A stretch of DNA of 64,000 nucleotides from Petunia secreta. Its lineage: Eukaryota > Streptophyta > Magnoliopsida > Solanales > Solanaceae. The stretch spans positions 2,670,501 through 2,734,500 of the forward strand of contig JARKIP010000065.1 in the NCBI GenBank assembly GCA_029990175.1, read 5' to 3'. Shown here piece after piece: positions 58,048 to 64,000 of this stretch. The position numbers and the translations under genes were made by a program. Within the stretch, counting starts at the first letter, position 1, and each line of letters begins with the position of its first letter. Below the pieces are notes generated by a model. The model was not told the origin of the DNA. It saw only the letters and a list, made by a program, of their open reading frames with translations, and ran no database searches.

Positions 58048-58430
58048 AAAAAGATTGAAATTATCCCTGAAAATTTCCAAAAAAAATTTCGGTCATATTA
58101 GAAAAGATAGCTATCAATGTTGAAATGTAGCATGAGCGTTGCATAAACCAAACGGTATTCTCCTGTTGGCATATGTGCCCTGGGGACATGTAAAAGTAGT
58201 CTTATCTTGGTCTTCGGGAGCAATGGATATTTGATTATATCCTGAGTATCCTTCAAGAAAACAAAACAAATCATATCAAGCTATCCTTTCTAAATTTTAA
58301 TCAATAATGGGCAAAGAAAAATGGCCTTTTCTTGTAGCATTATTAAGTCATCTGTAATCAATATAGACTCTCCATCCTATCATAGCTCGTATTGGTATGA
58401 ATTCATTATTTTTATTTTTATTTTTATAAT
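55960..58430 (-). pseudogene. A0 pol: Athila-type RT, RNase H and integrase remnants
   Basis: On the minus strand from the right: GWRVYIDYR and NNATRKG near 58330-58400; EGYSGYNQISIAPEDQ, TYANRRIPFGLCNAHATFQ near 58110-58260; the active site region decayed (FFGN in place of FMDD). A 38-A run, in coding sense, follows at 58009-58046, then CEETNLVLN. RNase H is only traces. Integrase finger MNDILHHCHGGATGGHY (57000) and core VDYVSRWVEA (56720) follow, then VYGKAC and VKVGDLVLLYDSRLRLF near 56120. Stops and shifts occur throughout. This is the oldest element in the window. Confidence 0.82.
58009..58046. repeat. Poly(T) run, 38 bases, inside A0 RT
   Basis: Uninterrupted T on the plus strand, located just after the decayed RT active site in coding orientation. 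Confidence 0.97.
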
Positions 58431-58740
58431 TGTCATACCTATTCTGCAATCAATGAAGATGAAACTATTACTGGAAATGAGTTTTTTTCTAAGAAAACAT
58501 ATTTTAAATGAGAAGAAAGAATTTTATTTCAATTTTTGAATAATCACTGGATTTTCTTCTAGCTCTAGCCTTCCAATACTTAAACTTCCTATTAGGAGAC
58601 TGATCGGATCTGCCGTAGACACCGGAGAGATCTTCACAAGTCAGGCTAAAATAAAAGATTAAGAGGTGCTGCAAGCGAGCAAAGAGTTTTGCTTTCATTT
58701 TTTTGTTGAGATTGAAATCATGTTAAAAGGTTAGATTATC
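58431..58740. other. Unassigned stretch right of A0 RT
   Basis: The expected upstream part of A0 (protease and gag) is absent. A short minus-strand frame here (KYWKARARRKSS) is not recognised. It is the border between A0 and organelle-like sequence. Confidence 0.3.
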
Positions 58741-58885
58741 AGATCCTGGACACAATCTTCCTAGAAATGGGGAGTCCAGTGCCTCGCCTTTTTGCATCTA
58801 TCTTTCTTGTTTGCTTACCCGCGGCTTTCTCTTATAGGGTGACTTGACTCAGCTTGACCTACTTGACTTAGCGGTTAGAGTATCA

Positions 58886-58917
<32 letters not shown>

Positions 58918-60240
58918 AAATAGTAGGTAAAACCGACCGCAAACCCTGCTTTTTTCCAGCGTGACAACAAGCACGGACTGGCAGCAAGGAGTCAATTGAA
59001 TGATCAAAGCATCGGTTGCTTCCACCTGTTGCCTTTTTCGACCGCTTGACACCGCTGAAACCCGATCATTCGAAGCAGCACAGACGGACTGAGCGTCTGG
59101 TGCCTATGATGTCATCGTCAAAGAACACTTGAACGGGCGAAATACGTAGAAAAAAAAAGAGTAACAAAAAAAAGTGTTGAGATACAGCGATGAGGAAATC
59201 TAAGATCATAATATAATAGAGAGTGCCTTTCAAATACCTTAATATACGTTTAAGACAAAAAGGAAAAGGCCTTACTTAGTTTTGCAAGCCTTTTTCATTG
59301 TCAGTCAACTAAGTAGGGCCTGACGCCCCCTGCGAATCCGTAAATCTGAGGAGCATGCCACAACAAAAGGAATAGAGAGATACTCTTTCAAAAGAAAAAA
59401 ACAAAAAAAAAAATGAACGAATTCGATAAAACAGTAGGAAAATCTGAGAGTTACCAACAAAGTTTCCAAGTCAGCCTTTCTCGAAGGCTAAATAGCTAAA
59501 TATGCCTGCAGGGAGAACCGACCAGGGCCTTGCCCTTACTTTAGCTTTAGGAAAAAATCTATACTGTGGAGCTCAGCTTAGGGATCAGATATCGATATCA
59601 GAAGATCAGGCCAATCACTTCTTCTTGATTTCGATGATTTGCCTGTAGGAGGATCATCGAAGGTTGGAGAAAGAGATATAAAGCTGACTAGAGTTGGGGG
59701 TAGAGGTTTTGTTTTGGTGAAAAGGTCTTAGGTATCTTTCGATGAGAAGGAAATAGTCTATGTGTAAAACCTTGCTGCGGGAGAGTCTTTCTCCAATGAG
59801 AAGAAAGAAAGGTTTTGGGCAAGACAAGAAAGGAACTCGCACTTTGACACCAACGGATAAGAGCTGATTGCTGGCGATGACTTGGTAAAGGGAATCTATA
59901 AGAGAAGGTTCTCGAATCGGGTTACGGGCCGAATAACTCTTTTTCAATCCATATGGAGGACTTAGGAAAGCAAGAAAGGAAAGCATGTGAGTTTTTACAT
60001 GTACATGCAGAGAGAAGTCTCTTATACTGATCGACAAGAAGTGAGCAGACTTGGTCAGCCAATCAATAATCATTCAAATGGCGTCATGTTGCGAGATTCA
60101 TTCTTTCACTGCTCTACTCCCCCAAAAAAGAAGAGAGACTGAATTTCTGGAATTGGTTAATCGCTGGAGACTCTCGTTTCGAGAGCATGCCTTACTCTAA
60201 TTGGGGGCGTAGATTTTCTAAGTGAAGGCAAGTGCTGCTA
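58741..60240. other. Organelle-like insertion (probable nuclear copy of mitochondrial DNA)
   Basis: Base composition rises in GC compared with both sides. The stretch holds a chloroplast-type tRNA-Met copy, which plant mitochondrial genomes commonly carry. It has many CTTCGG, GGCCTGACGCCCC and AAGAAGAGAGA stretches of the kind found in plant mitochondrial spacers. A short minus-strand phrase WLTKSAHFL near 60045 is a gypsy integrase scrap, also common in plant mitochondrial DNA. Limits are approximate; the right limit is the Helitron-like end at 60241. Confidence 0.4.
58857..58929 (+). tRNA. trnM-CAU: Chloroplast-type tRNA-Met (CAU) pseudogene
   Basis: Acceptor strands ACCTACT and AGTAGGT pair fully. 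The anticodon loop is TTCATAC (CAU), and the T loop TTCAAAT is intact. It closely follows the plastid elongator tRNA-Met. Mismatches in the anticodon stem (TCACT with GGCGA) and T stem (ATTGG with CAAAT) look like C-to-T and G-to-A decay, so it is probably an inactive nuclear copy. Confidence 0.7.
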
Positions 60241-60919
60241 TCTATATATATATAAAAGCAAAGAACGCTTAGGACAAAAAGTAGAATAGGACATTAGGAC
60301 ATCAATTGTAATGATAATTATTTAAATTCAAATTGAAAGATAAGTGTTTCTTTTTTTACTTAGGGTAAAAAGATATAGTAAATATTTTTGAAAAAATAAA
60401 CCTTACCTTATCTTATCTAAATATTTTTGTTTAGATTATGAATTGAATAAAAAAGATAAAGCCATAAACAGACTTTCTTTTTAAATGCGATAAGACTGAG
60501 ATAAGGATAAGAATTCAAAAAATATATCTATTAAACTTAGATAAGTTTATCTTTGTGTAAACATGTCTTATTATCTTTATTAAGAGAAGAATATTCTAAA
60601 CTTGAAAGATAAAATTTATAAATTGAAAAGTAATTTTTTGGATAATTAATTCAATTAGAATTTCAATCAAATTTTATCTGCCAAAAACTATTCAAAATCA
60701 TTAGCAAATATTATCTGCAACAACTATTCAAATTATAAACAAATGATAAAACCGAAATTGCATTCAACACCAAACTATATAAGCTACATTCTACATCTTG
60801 ACGCGGGATGCTTCCTTTGTTTATTTGTTGCCTGCTCAAAAGTTTTATTCATCTATTCATACATTCTATAATATTTGATTTATCCATTAATAATTTAATC
60901 AAAGCTTCAGTGAAAAATA
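60241..60919 (+). mobile_element. Helitron-like 5' end, copy 1
   Basis: Starts TCTATATATATATAAAAG immediately after an A, as Helitrons do (insertion between A and T). The first 120 bases are closely repeated from 60920. No 3' CTRR end with hairpin was found before copy 2, so it may be truncated. No coding sequence. Confidence 0.45.
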
Positions 60920-61130
60920 TCTATATATTATTAAAAGAAAAGAACGTTTAGGACAAAACGTAGAATAGAATATTAGGACAACAATTGTAATGATATTAAT
61001 CCAAATTCAAATTGAAAAATAAGTATTTTTTTTATTTGAATTGAAAGATAAACATATTGCCTTATCTTATACAATTTCATAATTCGAATTGAAAGTTATC
61101 TATGTATATCTATATTTTTTATTTATATAT
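60920..61130 (+). mobile_element. Helitron-like 5' end, copy 2
   Basis: TCTATATATTATTAAAAG after an A, then GAACGTTTAGGACAAAACGT and GGACAACAATTGTAATGAT, parallel to copy 1. The right limit is arbitrary. Confidence 0.45.
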
Positions 61131-63442
61131 ATAAAGAGGACATAAAATTTTACTGTTCTTGAATTTGTACTTAAAGATAATGAGTCTTCAAAATCAAATT
61201 TAAAAATAAGTATCTTTATCTACAAACAACTATTCAATTTTTTTAACAAACTTTATCGGCAAACAACAATTTAAAATATTAATAAAATGATAAGGTTTAT
61301 AAGTTTTACTACAACAGTTTCCACCCATTTTGTGCTTCATCTAATCACCTATAAATTGTTGGCTTTGGTTTTAGTTTTATTTGTTCCAGTGACAACATGA
61401 AAGTGTGATAGCAATTATGGTTGAAGAAAAGCTTTAACTTATCGGGTATAGTAGTGGTATGACTTTAACCTCTAATTCAACTTTTATAATATTTTATCTT
61501 ATTTGTGTTGGTTAGATGTACCTGTGTGGAACATACCAGAAGCACAAATATTTCCAAGGTCAGACCTATTCTTTTGTTTTACTAAAAAGTTTATCGTTTT
61601 ATTTGTGTGTTCATGATTTGGAGATTTTCGAGTTAGCTTTATATGGACTTTTAATTACTCTTTAGCACACCTTATACTGAAATACTTTTTGAATTATGAG
61701 TGTTATTCGTTTATCAATTATTAATGTTGTGTTAGCTTGGATGGAACCCCATGGCATACCATTTTATTAGATGATCTGCTACAAGAAATATGATCTGTTT
61801 ATTAGATGATCTGCTATGAGGGTTCTCTTTTAAATTTTTTGTGTATTTGTAGACCTTACTATAGAATTAAGAAAATTACATGTTTAGAAAAACTGTAGAA
61901 TTCTTACAATTGCTATAGAGTAGCAATCACATATTATTTTTGGAGATGTTGAAGTTCCTGATTCCTTAACTTAAATTAACTTTTTTAATTGTATTCTCCG
62001 TTGATCTTAATAGGTACAACCAAAATAATAGTTATTAGACATATTGATTGATTGAAAAATCGATGTACAAATTATTTATTAAGACTAATAACTAAAAGTT
62101 GCAAGTTAGGATAAAATAAGACATTGTTGATTAAATCTATATCATAGTAATGAAAATACAGATAGAGTGACAGTTTTCACACTTTAAATATTTAAAAAGT
62201 TAAAGCAAAGTAAGAAACAAATATACTATATTCGTCAATAGTACATGAAAAATGCTGAGTAGCAAGGAAATGATATCAAGTATGAATGACAAGCTAATAA
62301 AAATTCACATGGTATTGTATCATACTAACTAACGGATAACACAATAACAATATTTAAGAAACAAAAAAAAAAACATATAACCCCATATATAAATAAACTA
62401 TAAATTTTAAACTAAATAACTTTATCCTTATCTCACTTAACCATTGTAGTTACAAGATTATTAATGAAAGATAAATTATAAAATTTAATATTGGTAACAA
62501 TTTGCTGATAGAGATAAAAGAAGTGTCCTAAAGTACGATGGGGTTCTAATTATCTCATTTAAAATAATTATTTTTATCGTTATATCTTTTAAATTTAACC
62601 ATTCAAACTATAATGGTTTTAATTAAAAATTGAATCTGATAAAGAATATAGTAGATGTGGTTAATTTTGATTCTAAATGGAAATTTACGTAGTCTTTAAT
62701 TTGAATTTATATAAGTAACTATTTTTTATATTTTCTTTTTGTCAAACTAACATTCAAAGTGTGTCACGATTTTAATTTTATAATCACTAATAGAATATAA
62801 ATGCATGTCACAATATTGTAGATAAGTATAATTAATAAGTTTTGTTATGAATAAATATAAAACTGATCATGATTGGAATTCTTGTGTTGCTCATATACCC
62901 TACATCGCCTCTATATTATAACAACAGTGAGTGAAGGTGGTATTTGAATTGATATAACTATATGAAACCTTTAGAGAATTTTATCCTAATTACATTGAAT
63001 ATATCTGAATAATATATCTGTTGTATTAGAAAATTGTAATTGAAGAAAGTGATAAATATTATCCTAGATTTCTGCCTTTTCAAATCTAAAAAGTCTTATC
63101 CTTACAAGCTGAAATAATTTGAATTTGAATAAATTTTAAGCGGGATTAAAGTTTCAACTTCTTAATCTTATATATATATATATACAAAAAAAAAAAAAAA
63201 AACCTCCCATGATATTTTTTTCCCTCATGTTTCATAGTGTTTTTTATTCTAAATATGTAATCTATCTCCTTTTGTAATTGTTGGAGTACAAGCTAAGTAG
63301 ATATGGTCTTTATTTACAGATAATGTATGCAAAACACATCTTATGTGGTGCTTATAATCAGTAAGTTTCAACATCGTTTACAGGTTTTCATTCTGTTTGG
63401 CTTTGTAAAATTAGAAAATTGCCATTTTCATTCAACTTTTAT

Positions 63443-63481
<39 letters not shown>

Positions 63482-63601
63482 CTTGATGATAGGCCAAGGT
63501 TTTCACACCAATCATTCATGTTTTACAAAGTTAATTGTTATCCCCCTCTATGTAATTGTAATCTTCTTTATTATCGTTTCTGTAAAAGTTTATTTTGTAC
63601 G
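61131..63601. other. AT-rich non-coding tract
   Basis: No gene, tRNA or element end could be supported. It may be the interior of a Helitron-like element. It includes a 37-T run at 63445-63481 and short TA runs near 63170. Short open frames near 63327 come from the T run. Confidence 0.5.
63445..63481. repeat. Poly(T) run, 37 bases
   Basis: Uninterrupted T on the plus strand. Confidence 0.95.
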
Positions 63602-63869
63602 AAATATATTTAATTGTGTTGTATCTTTTGTCCGTCCCCCCGCCCCGGCATAGCGCTTCGCTTCCGGTTCTTCGGAAGAATCAACTTATGTCTCCCTTCT
63701 TCATTGATTTGGGGGCCAGGGGTACCAACTATCTGCTCTCAAATCAGATTCTGTTAAAATAAGCGAAAGAAAAGTACGACACTAGGATGACAATCCTTCA
63801 CTTCGGAAGGGTAGGTTCCATATCGACAAGACCTCTAATCCCAAAATATATTTAATTGTGTTGTATCTT
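63602..63869. other. 216-bp GC-richer insert flanked by a 26-bp direct repeat
   Basis: AAATATATTTAATTGTGTTG plus TATCTT occurs at 63602-63627 and again, identically, at 63844-63869. The insert between (63628-63843) begins with a run of C and G (CCCCCCGCCCCGG), has GCTTCCGGTTCTTCGGAAG, and has no LTR, terminal inverted repeat, A tail or coding frame. It looks like plant mitochondrial spacer DNA. Confidence 0.65.
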
Positions 63870-64000
63870 CTTTATTAGAATTCTTAAAATGATTAAGAAG
63901 CACTGATGAGAACTATGAACTTACGCTTAAACTTTAGGGATACGATAGTCATAGCCACTAAAGATCAAGAAAATTTGAATCTCATTGAATACATAAGATT
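63870..64000. other. Right edge of window, no feature seen
   Basis: AT-rich sequence continuing the flank of the 26-bp repeat; no gene or repeat is supported. Confidence 0.5.

Noticed and set aside
59654..60073. 139-codon minus-strand frame as a real integrase gene
   Set aside because: Only the first 15 or so residues resemble gypsy integrase; the rest has no integrase motif, so it is treated as a scrap in organelle-like DNA.
63327..63653. Frame with poly-Phe
   Set aside because: Produced by translating the 37-T run; no protein support.

Overview
The window looks like nuclear DNA from a flowering plant, most likely a eudicot and possibly a nightshade relative (the family-level guess is inference). 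The base composition is AT-rich. There is one recognisable host gene fragment at the left edge, with a canonical GT-AG intron. Almost everything else is transposable elements of plant lineages, nested inside one another, plus stretches that look like transferred organelle DNA.

Layout. (1) 2-2522: 3' part of a host gene with an RRM-like C-terminal domain, two exons, intron 811-2269 with a Stowaway-like MITE. (2) 3842-17951: an L1-type LINE (ORF1 and ORF2 both broken) flanked by an 11-bp duplication GAATACTTTTA. An Athila-like LTR element lacking polymerase (here A1, 7011-13992, duplication CAGGT) sits inside its endonuclease domain. (3) From about 18 kb to 58.4 kb: remains of one old minus-strand Athila-type element (A0). 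Its pol is at 55.96-58.43 kb, its env-like gene is split between 54.4-54.76 kb and 29.57-30.08 kb, and its PPT and LTR are near 18.0-18.85 kb. Two large insertions cut it: a minus-strand chromovirus (H, 19912-29207, duplication ATTTA) and a second polymerase-less Athila-like element (F, 30159-54395, duplication TGGAG). (4) F itself carries a plus-strand Ty3/gypsy element E in its interior (31556-37679, duplication CACTT) and a complete Tat-lineage element G in its right LTR (42928-54323, duplication ATTAA). (5) 58.7-60.24 kb: organelle-like DNA with a chloroplast-type tRNA-Met copy; then two Helitron-like 5' ends, an AT-rich tract, and a 216-bp GC-richer insert flanked by a 26-bp direct repeat.

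How the parts relate. Order of events from nesting: A0 is oldest, then H and F, then E and G inside F; A1 is younger than the LINE. Elements G and H encode the enzymes of Ty3/gypsy retrotransposition (protease, RT, RNase H, integrase), all now mutated. A1, F and E encode only Gag and protease and would have needed enzymes in trans. A1 and F share conserved hairpin blocks. The most unusual items are the roughly 500-codon unrecognised extension fused after the protease of E, palindromic repeats in E, a tRNA-Lys-like sequence and an intron-containing antisense gene in G, and the organelle-like insert with its 26-bp repeat. No CRISPR, operon or bacterial feature is present.
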